From NCBI GenBank assembly GCA_001179505.1, contig CDMY01000608.1, positions 1 through 43,372 of the forward strand: 43,372 bases of DNA. Reading direction: 5' to 3'. The notes beneath the pieces were generated by a model, which was given only the letters and a program-made list of their open reading frames with translations, did no database searches and had not been told where the DNA came from. Positions within the stretch are counted from its first letter, which is position 1, and each line of letters begins with the position of its first letter. Both the position numbers and the translations under genes were made by a program. This document shows positions 31,001 to 41,149 of this stretch, in pieces. Source of the DNA: Vitrella brassicaformis. Taxonomy: Eukaryota; Sar; Vitrellaceae.

Positions 31001-33544
31001 CTCGTCACGATTCACCTCACGGCCATTCACGTGGAGCTTCGCGGCCTCCAGGCTCTGAAGAGAAGGAGGCGCCAACAAGAAGCTCTTCCTTGGGGATTGC
31101 CTTGCGACAGACAGCTGGCTGGCCCCCAAGGGAACTCTTCATACCTCTGGATTCAAGAAGCCTGCTCCATAAATTGTTATTTCTTGTCCGCCCTTTGGAT
31201 CAATCACATCCGGGGTCACCTTATTGACGAAGGGAGGCCAGTCTCTGCAGAAATCAAGAATGCGAGATCTAGTTTGCCATTGGAAGGATGGAAAGGTCGC
31301 CAAAGGTAATCGAAGCACTGATGTACCTCTGGCTGTGGACCATGCGCCAGCGGTTCTTTCCTTTGGCCTCAAGCCGCACTCCGTCTGGCGACGACCCCGC
31401 CTCTCCCACAAGCCACCGAACCTCGAAATCCACTCGATTGTCGCCGGTTACCTCTTGGTCAAGCTGAGACAGGTTGATCGTTCGAGACTCACCCTCGACC
31501 TCCTTGCCATTGATCCACACAGCGGCTTCCTTTCCTCCCTCCACATTCAGCTTCATCGTGTCAAGCGACGCACCATCGAGAATTTCAATCGATCCCTGGC
31601 AGAGAGGCAGAGACAGACAGACAGCCAGACAGACAGCACCACACAGTACGACCATGCGAGGATTGACTGCCCGGCAGACAAGCAAGAAGCGGCTATCTTT
31701 GTTCTGCCTTCAGTTTCTGACCATTGCCCGTATGATGATATCTTCTTTGAATTGTGGATCAAGGAACGAGCTTGCCATATCAGGGATAACTTGGCATGAC
31801 TCATACGGCCCCAAGGCGTCTGCGTCTCGGCTGTCCCCAGCAGCTGTGATGCTGGCGGTCACCCACTGAGGAGACAAGGCCTCCTCTCCCTGGCGCAGTG
31901 CAGCAGAAATGGGTTCCCCGGCATCGATGTACAGCCACTCAGACGTGTCTAGCATGTCATCAGCGTCACGGTCTCCCATGGAGTAGAGCGAGAGAGCACA
32001 ACCTGGAACCTCCTCGATTGTTGTCACGTGAACGACGTGATCGGCTCCGGATAGTCGGCGACCTTCCTGGTCGCCGATCGTCAGCTTTGCCCTGTGCTCA
32101 CCGATGTCAAGACGCGTAAGGAACTCCCGCACGCAATTTACTCCGTCTTCAGGGCATTCCTGCAACAAAGACAGAAGCTGAACGCTCTCATATTGGGCCA
32201 CTATTGCCATGCCGCTCACGGTATCTTCTTCAACGTTTCCATCGACTTCGAATATGTACCTCGTCACACGTCCTCCCCATTCGTGCGTATGGGATCCGGT
32301 GGCCTGAAAGGAAGACAGTCGTGGCAAGCAAAGCAGTTCCTTGCGTGTTGGCTTCACGGACATCGAATACAACTGTTTCAGAGCCGTCGCCTTCATCATC
32401 AACTAAGACTCTGTCGACAGCCATGACAGGATGAAGGAGATTGTCCGGTGCCAGAAAGACTGGCGGAGAGTCGCGAGGTACAAGGGCTGCGAGGAAGGCA
32501 TCCGACGCCACCACCGTGCTGGGACGACGGGGAAGCGGCGAGTACTTGGACAAATGAAGAAAAACAGACGAAAGACAACATGAGACAACAGCCAGACAGA
32601 CTGCGTGTGTCAGCGCACCTCCGTTGCAGGTGAGGACGTTCCTACAACGACAACTCGTCCGGCGGATGCATGGGACGCTGCCAAAAGCTCCTTCGGCTCC
32701 GTGTTGTCAGCCGACGACAACGAATCGAGCAACGCAGCCAGAGATTCCCCGCGAGGAAGGGCGATTTCTGTGAACTTCGTAGGGGGAGGCTTCATCCTTC
32801 CTATGAGGAGCACCCACATCTGACGCCGCAGAAGGTGTCAATGAGAGGCAGGCAAGTTGCTAATGCTCCCGATTGACAAGAACTCACGTCAAGTCGGAAA
32901 CGGATGAAGCCGATTTGTGTCTCCGGCCTTTGTCTGGCATTGTCCTGCTCAATCCCCTCTCCCTCCCGTGTCCGACCGCCCTTCCATGTGACCGTGATCT
33001 TGACAGCCTGACTTGGCTTGATGTCCTCGATGTATTGGTCGTCGCCTCCAGACACTTGAAAAGTGAAGGCCTCCGAGTCGCCCTCCAATTTGGGATAGAG
33101 CTTGCCTGACGACCTTTCAGGATCCTCATTCACCAGATCGAAGGTAGCGCTCGCATTAAGGGAGCTGAGATAGAATGTCGGATACGGCTGCGTCATGTCA
33201 GGGGGACGTGACACGGAAGAGACAGACAGACGGACTGGAGCTGAAGGTGCGGGAGGAAACATGAAGGATCCGTCCTCGTGACACACAGCAAATCTCCTGC
33301 CCACAAAGACTGGGTCTTCAGCATCGGCAACGCAGAGAGGAAGCAGGGGGGCTGCGTACGAACACAGCCGAAAAGCTCAACACATACAGCAGCTGGTCAC
33401 GTGGCTGCCTCGCAGCTTACCTGCAGGTACATCCTTTTTGCTTTCGTCTCCTTTTCGCACGGTGTTCACAAATGGTGCTGAAAGCGCAGGCGACATCCGG
33501 GCGAAAGCCACTATTGCTACGTGTAATGTGACAAGTACTCCCAT
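27638..33544 (-). CDS. large secreted multidomain protein: PKD-like, PA14-like, IPT/TIG, beta-propeller, IPT/TIG, PAN/Apple
   Basis: Twenty-two exons join in frame to 1474 aa with no break. Exon 1 (33544-33421) is a signal peptide (MGVLVTLHVAIVAFARMSPA). Then: a beta-rich region; a K319/PKD-like module (ATGSHTHEWGGRVTRYIFEV, about 320-400); a PA14-like segment (KEAAVWINGKEVEGE); IPT/TIG 1 (VTPDVIDPKGGQEITIYGAG, about 610-720); a beta-propeller like soluble quinoprotein glucose/sorbosone dehydrogenases (PIGIAFDPLQDPSDPHLYVS; MNGMHFDNEGNLYVNAGSQT; ISIWATGLRNNYDSTYSTKG; GAHHGHPNPARARNA); IPT/TIG 2 (YDVPFTLGGRRFTSNG, about 1210-1300); and PAN (about 1351-1432). Last exon 28343-27638. Within the propeller, exon 29911-29872 needs a 31-nt intron after it, and the exon ending at 29051 has an alternative donor at 29034. 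An adhesion, matrix or glycan-binding role is likely; catalysis is unproven. Confidence 0.75.
28343..28437 (-). other. intron with GCCGCT(T/G)TTCC repeats
   Basis: Intron between the exon ending at 28438 and the last exon. It carries three to four imperfect copies of TTGCCGCTTTTCC / TTGCCGCTGT, an example of simple repeats inside otherwise well defined introns here. Confidence 0.6.
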
Positions 33545-33704
33545 CTGTACATATTATAATAGCCGGTGGTAGCTTGTGTGGTAATTCCGAGTATTAACGC
33601 CATCTATGGCTTTGTAGACGACCAAGTCTCCTCCTTAGCAGGTAAGCAGGTACGATACGCTGGTGAGGGTCCCCAATGAAGAGCTGGAGAGACGTGCGCG
33701 TCTG
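33545..33704. promoter_or_regulatory. probable promoter of the large secreted protein
   Basis: Directly upstream of the start at 33544 lies ACATATTATAATAGCC (33550-33565 on the plus strand), an AT-rich patch in otherwise GC-balanced sequence. This is a position-based suggestion only. Confidence 0.25.
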
Positions 33705-34560
33705 CTCGTACCTGTGACCCCTGGCTCAAGGAAAGGTATCCAATGCCGCCAACAGAGGACGCGTACCGATTTGTCAACTCTGGGGGCTATGTCGGTCGTG
33801 CGGGTGTCCTCGCTCTCTGGGTTTAGGATAATTGGTCATCGGGAGAGGATGATCAGCTCTTCTTCACAAGACGATTTTTGGACAACGACATTGGTCATGG
33901 CGTGACGATCAAGCTGGACTACGAGCGTTTGCTGTTCCAGGCTCTCACCAGGGCCCTGGCCACGTATCGCTCGCGAGATGGAGAGACGAAGGTGCATGGA
34001 CTGACATTCGCCCGCGCTGACGGCAAGCATGCCGCAGCAATCCTTCACGGGAATCGCCTTATGAATAGCCCAGGATGGTCCTAGCGGTGATTTGTGCGCA
34101 TCCGACAAGCAGCAACAGTGAATTCATTGAGGCGCTGACGGCGATGCACGTCGACTATGACAAGACGGCCATTTTCGTGTCGCACGGCCCGTCCTGCGAC
34201 CTGCACCTGGATGAAAGCTTCAAGATGAGATTTGCAGGCGTGCAGGAGCATCGAGAGCCGTCCAACGGCACAGATGCCTACCAGCGAGCATTTCTTCTCC
34301 TGCGTCAGGTCAAGGCGTCACAAGTATTGATACTCGAGAACAGCTTCGTCGTTCAGCAGCATGACCCTATTCAGCAGCTCACGCAAGACAACCTGCCGGC
34401 GGTTGTGCCGTTGGCTCGGCAGTCTTCGGCGGGTGGTGCCAATTTCGGCTTCGACAAGGGCTCTCACCACGAGGAGGACCGTGATAAGTTGGTCAGCGGC
34501 GAGCGTCAAGGGCTGTGGCCAAACGTGTCGGTGCTTGATTCTCTCTTCTTGGGAAGCTAG
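33705..34560 (+). pseudogene. lysyl-hydroxylase-type (PLOD/LH3-like) glycosyltransferase remnant
   Basis: The first part reads ERYPMPPTEDAYRFVNSGGY, then GEDDQLFFTRRFLDN, IKLDYERLLFQAL and AAILHGN. These are the NSGG, DDQ, LD...FQ and HGN landmarks of the glycosyltransferase domain found in multifunctional lysyl hydroxylases. The second part, in another frame from 34078, resembles the accessory domain that follows it (VICAHPTSSNSEFIEALTAM; NLPAVVPLARQ). Lesions: a TAG at 33824-33826 inside the first part, a stop at 34082-34084, and loss of the stretch normally between HGN and the accessory domain. The start of the domain is missing and no hydroxylase domain follows. In its family the enzyme glycosylates collagen-type hydroxylysine. 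The copy here cannot make a full protein. Confidence 0.65.
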
Positions 34561-34622
34561 CCTGAGCGTCAGAGAATTTGCCCGACTGGGAAGCAGCTTG
34601 AGCGTGAGAGAATTTGCCCGAC
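34551..34622 (+). repeat. 36-bp tandem duplication
   Basis: GGGAAGC(TAG/AG)C(C/T)TGAGCG followed by TGAGAGAATTTGCCCGACT occurs twice in a row at the end of the PLOD-like remnant; the first unit contains its stop codon. Confidence 0.85.
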
Positions 34623-35592
34623 TACGTCATGGCACGCATTCACTTAGAAAAACACGTCGGTCCGATGAAACCATGGACAGTCGAGTACAGCGCCCCAACC
34701 CAGGCATGAACGCAATTTGGGGACGGCTGGCATGACTACAAGGAAAAGGATGGCACTAGCGACGGCTGGTGCGAGGACAAAACATCCATATTCCTGGACA
34801 ATCGGCACACATTTGGGAGGTTGCTGACCTGGGCAGTGCAAGACAGTAAAATGGTGATGAGCCTTTAAGAGCTGTTTGCAGTGTGACGTTGGCACTGTCT
34901 CCGTGATTCGGCGGATTGAGTGTCTGCGTAAGCGATACTCATGTCTACATTGCACGAACACACACGTATTAACCAGTTCCAAAGAAGTTCATCGTCTGCT
35001 CTCACAGCCTCGGACTCGCTATGCTCGTTTCCTTAATTTCTCCCCCTCCATCTGCTTGGTCACGCCACACCATCTCGTCCCCCCTGACCGGCAGTCTGTA
35101 TGTCTGCCACAGCTGACGCACCACCTCCGTCTTGTTCGGAACCTCGGGAGGGACACCCGTGCCCCTCGAGCGCTCGATGTTCTCAACGAAGGCATTCCGG
35201 TAGGCGAGTGCCTCCCAAAGGGTGCGTAAGATGCACGCGACACTCGCACCTCCTTTTGTCCCGATGGGAAACAGCTACACTCAACACAGGCAACCCAACC
35301 ACAGAGACAGTCGTCCAGTCACTCATCCTTTTCTCCTGTCCGTGCCTCACCTTGGTGGGTCTGTTCCTTTCCCGCGCCGACTCCCTCTTCACCGATCCGT
35401 CAATTGGCACCAGAACTCCAACATAGAGGGAATAAACGACCCCCCCACCACTAAACATGACTGACTCGGACCCTCATCACTCAGCCCCTCGTACGCATGA
35501 GGGGAAATCCACATCTCCTGACTCATCTGACTTGCCCAGGCTCAGCTGCAGCATGCAGTCCTCAGCTCATTCCCAACCACTCGCCACGTTCA
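34623..35592. other. intergenic with a short open stretch
   Basis: A frame at about 34727-34868 reads GWHDYKEKDGTSDGWCEDKT and continues to VQDSKMVMSL before a stop. It looks like real coding sequence, perhaps a further piece of the broken gene to its left, but I cannot place it in a family. The rest holds nothing recognised. Confidence 0.35.
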
Positions 35593-35715
35593 TCACAGAC
35601 AGCCGCACCGACTGAGAACCTGTCCGGCAGGGGCGATAGCCTCCCCGAATTCATCTAAAGAGAGCAGCACGATAAAGAGACACACGACAGCGAAAGAAAC
35701 CCGCAGCGTCACCAT
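35593..35715 (-). CDS. possible 40-residue secreted peptide or first exon
   Basis: From ATG at 35715: MVTLRVSFAVVCLFIVLLSL, a clear signal-peptide-like stretch, then DEFGEAIAPAGQVLSRCGCL and a stop. It could be a small secreted peptide or the signal exon of a longer gene. No partner exon was found downstream. Confidence 0.3.
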   Translation of the reverse strand: MVTLRVSFAVVCLFIVLLSLDEFGEAIAPAGQVLSRCGCL

Positions 35716-35889
35716 TTTCTCGAGTGCTCGTGTCCTTCCGCAGAGACAATACACCTCAGAAGCAACTTGTGTGCAACGGAGCAGAACGAGAAGAGGAAAC
35801 ACAAACTCTGAAGACAACTCGAAATGGGCAGAGATGCTGCGTGAGGTTTTTGACACAAGGGAGATACGTCTTTTTTTCCCTATGTAGAT

Positions 35890-36068
35890 GCATGAAACGG
35901 GCGACGAAGTTCGTCTAAGCATCAGTCCGTATCGAGCAAATGAAGCGAAACAATACATGCAGAAACAAAGGACAGCGCTCGTTGACTGCGAAAACATGTC
36001 GCACACTGCAAACAAGCGCGAGACATGCAACATGACACACACATTCAGAACCCAGGTCCAGCCAGCCA
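35890..36068 (-). repeat. retroelement 3'-tail repeat, copy attached to the inverted element
   Basis: Similar along its length to 39930-40125 in the same orientation, including GGGCGACGAAGTTCG and GCATCAGT(C/T)CGTATC. It lies directly after the 3' end of the inverted retroelement copy, so it is probably the element's 3' untranslated region. Confidence 0.65.
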
Positions 36069-36125
36069 CCTTACAGCCCCGCAGCGGGGCTGGTGTGTGG
36101 CCTGTATGGCCCGCGGCTGACGAAG

Positions 36126-36998
36126 TCCTCCGGAAACGCGCTGGCCCTCCGTGGCCCTCTGGCGGCCGCAGCGCATTGTGCACGACTCGCCACTTGGAAG
36201 CGTTGTGCTTCATCAGCTCGACGAACAGGAGCTGGCTCCAGTGGTTGACGATGCTCTCTCGGAAAGCTGTGTCCTCCTCCATGGGAATGGATGTGGGGCG
36301 GGGCTTTCGTTTGGCGAGCATCTTGAGAAAATCCATGGTCTTGTCTCCCCATCTGCCGAATGTCTCCGCAGCGAGGGGCACGAAGCGGAAGCCGGCTGCT
36401 TGGGTGATTGGTCCATACTTGTCGATCTTGTCTTTCTCCGCAAGCTGAGCCGCCTTGCCACCTGGGAGCTGTGCACCACGCCGGTTGACTGTTCAGTGGA
36501 AGGGAATGGGGGAGTTGTCAGGGCGGCAGGGGTGGGCGACGGTGACGTCGAGCAGGTATTCACTGCCGTCGATCACACAATAGATGTCCATGCGCTGGTT
36601 GTTGGGATTGTCATCGGGCGGGGTGATGCCGAGGCTGTGCAGAGACACTTCCACATTGGAGGGAACATCTGCTTCAGCCAGGATGCGAACAAACAAGTTG
36701 CGCATGTTGTTGTGTCTCGTGACTCGCTCACGGCCCGTGTGACACACGGAATAGTGATCGCCAAACTTGTCCACCTCCCCGCCGCAGATGCATCGCTGCG
36801 AGACGGTTGCGTGCGGGAGGGCAATGCCGAGACACCCAGCGACGGCATGGCGATACTGGAAGTTGTTCAGTGTCTTGCTATCGCTGGAAGGGATTGCTGA
36901 CAGCCAACCAGACCAAAGAGGCCCTTGGCAGCTCAGAAGACGGGCGCGGGCTCTGCTGTCGGCGGGGAGGGAGTTGAAGAGCTCGTTGAAGCGGAACT
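36126..36998 (-). mobile_element. non-LTR retroelement fragment, 5'-truncated, inverted (copy 2)
   Basis: Reverse-oriented copy of 16168-17135. It starts at AGTTCCGCTTCAACGAGC, about 94 bp inside the other copy's 5' end, as expected for 5' truncation. It keeps VTRHNNMRNLFVRILAEAD and AAETFGRWGDKTMDFLKMLA. One TGA at about 36495 interrupts the frame where copy 1 has an Arg codon, while copy 1's own stops are absent here. So each copy decayed on its own, and the pair cannot be simple assembly duplicates. Confidence 0.8.
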
Positions 36999-37142
36999 AG
37001 GGAGATACGTCTCTCTCTCGCCCTGCCTGACCCTCTGTGACACACACACCTACCCATCTGCCTCAGGTCGCACACTGGCGAATATAATGAGGATCGCCAT
37101 TTAATTACATGTAACCTTGTTCTGCATTAATTGACATAGAAG

Positions 37143-39107
37143 ATGGCGTCCCAGCTTCTTGCGCCGATCTCTTTGCGCCAGTTTACTCCCAGTGGCGCCT
37201 CGCAGTGTTGTGGAACCTGTCAGCGCTGCTCGGTGCCTGTCCACGTGCCTGTCCACGTGCCTATCCGCACGGGTGGCTTTGACGACATTGAGAAGGCTGC
37301 AGCTGTGAGTCAGAAGCCGTACTCATCTGCCATCGTTTGGGTCGTCTGGGTCCTTATCGCTGTGCTCGGCTTATATCTTTCGTGGTACTTTCTGGTCGGC
37401 CCGTGGCTGCAACGCCGTAAGCAGCACCGCGCCAACCGGAGTGCGGCCCGCTTGATCGCTCAAGAAGCCGCTGAGAAGGGCAAGGGCAAGGGTCCTCAAG
37501 GCGACAAGGGACGCTCAGGGCACCCTTGCGTGCGGACACAGGCTCACACTCAGCCGCCAGGCACCATCCGTCAGCCTCTGATCGCCTCTGCTACTGGGAG
37601 AGCGAGAGAGCAGAGAGGGAGGAGGATCGAGAAGGCTGCAGCTGCACCTCAGCCAACCTCGGCAACCAGCCGCGAGGAGAAGGCAGCACCACCGCCATGT
37701 GTCGCCTCACGTACGAGCAGCACAGAGCGGTCTTCCATTGAGGACAGGCAGAGAGCAGTGCTTGCTCAGCTCAGGCGTGACCTGAGGGACACTGTGGCTA
37801 AGGAAGAGAGGTCAGCACTTTTCTGCAGTTGATGTATGGGGCCGGGAGGAGGGGTGGGCTCGTCGTGGCATTGCTCTCTGTGTGCCTGTCTGCAGTTTGG
37901 CGTCGTCTTATGCTGCCTCTGTAGAGAGCCATGCTCGCGCCACGCAGCGTGTGAATGAGCTCACCGAGGCCATCCAGCAGCTGAAAGAGCAGACCACCAC
38001 TCACAAGTGAGCATTTAATAGCAGAGCCACGCACAGCGGTGCCTAAGCACACGGTGTTCCTTCTCTGCTCTTTAGCTTGACTCGTGATGCCTTGATGGCT
38101 CTGGGCACCTCATCTGCCGTGCGCCACTTCGACGAGCGGATCAGCACAGAGGAGTGGCGGCTGGTCGGACTGATGGAGCGGCTAGATGACATGGACAAGA
38201 CAAGAGTACTACAGCAGCAACATAGTAGTGGTGGTCGCGATAGTTTGTGTGTGACGCAGCCGTCCTCTGCCAGTACGGAGGCACCTGCATCAGAGTGAGT
38301 CAGCGAGAGCAGTGGAGACCGTGTCAGGCATCACTACTCATTTGTGATTTTGTCAGGTCTGAGTTGGTTGGTGACGAGTTAGGTCTCACCGAGACTGAGC
38401 TGCGACGTGTGCTCAGATCGACAAACGACCATATCACACAGTGAGCCGACGAGACGTACGAGTGCATCCCCAGCTTGTATCTGTGTTGGTCGCCTAGGTT
38501 GGACCGAGATATAGCTCGTGTGCAGTCCCAGTGTGAGTCAATCCAGGAGCAAGTGAGGCGACTGGGAAAGGAAAAGGACGGCCTGTCCAAACAAGCAGCG
38601 ACGGGGTAAGGAACAAGACACACAGAGAGAAAGACGCCATCACCAACACGCTGCACCGCTCTGTCTATCAGGTTGACGGCTTATCGTGTGTCTCTCGTCA
38701 AGACCTGTGCTGACGTGGATGTCTTCAAGCGCGAGATAGAGATGGCCCTGCAGCAGCTGCGCGCACTCGGCAAGGAGACCAGCAAGCAGGAGGGAATCCT
38801 GCAGCAAATGGAGCAGACGGCGGCAGAGCAGGCCATGAGGGATGGCACTTGTGTCGCCTGTCTCGAGCGACCACCATCTGTGGTCTTCTTTCCCTGCAAG
38901 CAGCGGTGTCTGTGTGCCGGCTGCTGGGCCAAGATATCGCACAATCACGAGAGAGCCAAGCGCGAGGCGGAGCGGCTGAGGCAGGCGGGACGGGACGACA
39001 AGGCATGGCCGATGTACGTGAGACGCGATGCGGAACTGAGGTGTCCGGCGTGCCTCACAAAGGCCGTCTTTGCATGTGATGTGGAGGACATCAAGGCGAC
39101 CACGTGA
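37143..39107 (+). CDS. membrane-anchored coiled-coil RING-type protein, putative E3 ubiquitin ligase
   Basis: Six exons, 37143-37810, 37896-38006, 38076-38294, 38357-38440, 38498-38605 and 38672-39107, give 541 aa. All five introns are phase 2 and the inner exons are all multiples of three. One membrane segment lies at about residues 62-87 (IVWVVWVLIAVLGLYLSWYF), followed by a basic, glycine/lysine-rich linker. Exons 2-6 encode helices with coiled-coil character (VNELTEAIQQLKEQ, VQSQCESIQEQVRRL, EMALQQLRALGKETSKQEG). A C-terminal RING-like finger runs from about residue 457: CVACLERPP, then FFPCKQRCLCAGC, then RCPAC after a charged insert. Where most RINGs have Cys-X-His this one has Cys-Lys-Gln. 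Family knowledge suggests recruitment of an E2 enzyme at a membrane. Confidence 0.8.
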
Positions 39108-39929
39108 CGTACTGCATGACGGAGGAGAGATGGGTCTGGACGGCCAGGGGGTGGGGGGGCTAGTGCATACGCGAGAATTAGCTGACTCGTGACGGTGTTC
39201 GGTCGCATTTCACTTCACCATTTTATTATTAGCCAAGTACTCTGATTCGTACGTGTGTCACAGCGTGGAGCTTGGCCACCACATGAATGAATGAGAGGGG
39301 AGAGAACAGGGACTCGCCAGGGGGAGGAGGAAGGCTAGGTTGCCTGTGGCCTGTCTGTTTTGCTTGTTTGCCTGCCTAGCTCATGACTCAATCGCATTTG
39401 CAGAGTCCGGCACAAGACGTACACTGCTAGTCCGTGAATCGGCCAAGACATCGCTCTGACCGTTCGTCCTTCCCTTACGCATTAAGCCTACACGACACAG
39501 GCAGGCACGGCACACACATCGCTTGTCTGTCCCCCGTTAAATCGGATTTTTCTAGTCAGCGGCTGTGTGGGTTTGCTGCGGGTCAGTGTGCGTCAGTGTG
39601 CGTGAATGAATGAAATGAATGAATGGGGAGAGACATGCGGATGTCCTTTGATGTATCACCTTCCCAACGACACCTTCCGCTCGGGCGAGGCCCACCGGCT
39701 AAGAGGTGTCGTTGGGCGAAGCCCGAAGGGCCAAACCGAATGAGTTTAGCCTGCAGAGCCTTTTGCCACAGTAATTTTCAAATATGGAGCTGACGACAAA
39801 GAGAACGGAAAGCGTCAAGGAGACTAACAAGGACATCCCATACATCCCTTAACATCCCTTGACTTTGCGATTTTTTGAATCACCTGCCTTTGAAAAGGGG
39901 GCGTTGGGGTTGGGGAGGCGAAAAGGTGA
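39108..39929. other. intergenic, non-coding
   Basis: No exon is supported. It contains a TGAATGAATGAAATGAATGAATG tract near 39603-39625 and a small stem-loop at 39663-39716. Confidence 0.4.
39663..39716. repeat. stem-loop with 13-nt perfect arms
   Basis: CCCAACGACACCT at 39663-39675 pairs with AGGTGTCGTTGGG at 39704-39716 over a 28-nt GC-rich loop. It may be an RNA 3'-end structure or a foldback relic. Confidence 0.75.
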
Positions 39930-40125
39930 AGTAGATATATGAACGGGCGACGAAGTTCGCCTCAGCATCAGTTCGTATCAAGTAAGCAAAGGGAACCCAA
40001 TCATGCAAAGCCAATGAATAACGCTCATTGACTGCAAACAAATGCATGTTACACACTGCAAATACGCGTGAAACATGCATCACCATACACACACTCACAC
40101 AACTCAGATGCAGCCAGGTCCACTT
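39930..40125 (-). repeat. solo retroelement 3'-tail repeat
   Basis: Diverged copy of 35890-36068 without the coding part of the element, as left by a strongly 5'-truncated insertion. Confidence 0.6.
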
Positions 40126-40669
40126 ACATGTTACTTCAAGTGTGAGATGGGACCGGTTCGCACCGGAGCAGTGTATAGGAGCGTTAGTTGCGCTCGTAAC
40201 CTATTGACTATTGAGCGCACGTATACGACTGCGCCATTGAGTGCCAGGCTGCATATCCCCATGCAGGGCTGGCCCCACATTACATGCATTGCGGCCTGCG
40301 GAGTTATCGATTAATTTTTCCACAAAGCGGATGGCATTGAGGCTGCGCAACGATTGGGGATCTCAATTCACCTTTGACATCACCACCTCAATCTGGTTGA
40401 TAAGATATTCACTCAATTCTTGACAACAACCACTGTCTGGACAGACAAGCACCTGGCTGACTGCAACAAAGACAGAGCAAAGACAGAGCAATGAAGAAGT
40501 CATTCGAAGTTTCAGGATGTCTTTGTGCCAATCTCGCGAGAACGCCAAGGGAAAGGCCGTCGCTCCCTCGCGCGCTGACAGACGCAGCACCACAGACGCT
40601 TTTGAGAATCGGTGAATGTCTGTCAGTTTGGATTACTGCTTCATGCCTCTGAAATAAAAAACAACCCAT
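40126..40669. other. intergenic, nothing recognised
   Basis: No supported exon; a duplicated GACAGAGCAA (40470-40490) is the only local repeat. Confidence 0.4.
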
Positions 40670-41006
40670 ATGGGAAGCTCAACGAACGAACGAAGCCCTT
40701 TTCTCTTTCTCTTTCTTCTTCTTGTCGTGACTGACTGCTGTCCCTACAATGTAGACGCGGAGAAATCACTTCGCGGCCAGATGTATCCAAACATCATTTT
40801 TCATGGCCGACGATTTGGGCTACGGCGACCTTGGAAGCTTCGGCCAGCAAGACATCAAGACGCCGCATCTCGACAAGATGGCGGCGGAGGGAATGCGCTT
40901 CACCGACTTCTACGCGGGCTCGACGATCTGTTTGCCTTCTCGCTTCAGTGTGTGGACAGGCCAACACACGCCAACACACGGGCGAAAGCGACAGGCTTAC
41001 CAGTAG
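40670..41006 (+). pseudogene. truncated arylsulfatase N-terminus
   Basis: ATG at 40670 starts a signal-peptide-like sequence (SPFLFLFLLLVVTDCC) that leads to YPNIIF. One base later, in a different frame, comes [20 protein letters not shown] and then [17 protein letters not shown]. This is the classic sulfatase start: the metal-binding Asp pair in ADDLG and the C-X-P-S-R signature whose Cys is converted to formylglycine. The frame change between NIIF and MADD removes the usual one-codon spacing, consistent with a two-base loss. After TGQHTPTHG (a 10-bp duplication, GCCAACACAC, at 40961-40980) the similarity ends and a stop follows. Nearly all of the usual 450-550 residues are missing. It runs into the end of the Kelch gene on the other strand. 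Confidence 0.75.
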
Positions 41007-41149
41007 CTTTCGCCGCAATGGGCCCCCCTTCCCCTCTGATCCAATTCCTCCCATCACTTTCCCGAACATCGTCGCAATCTGCTTGCTCTGTGCGATCCAG
41101 TAGACTGAGAACACCCTCGTGGCCCTCCTCTTGCGTCTCCCGCAGAGAT

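Noticed and set aside
36151-36900. 249-codon plus-strand frame over the inverted retroelement
   Set aside because: It is the antisense of the retroelement ORF. The mirror frame exists over the other copy as well, and the motifs are in the minus strand here.
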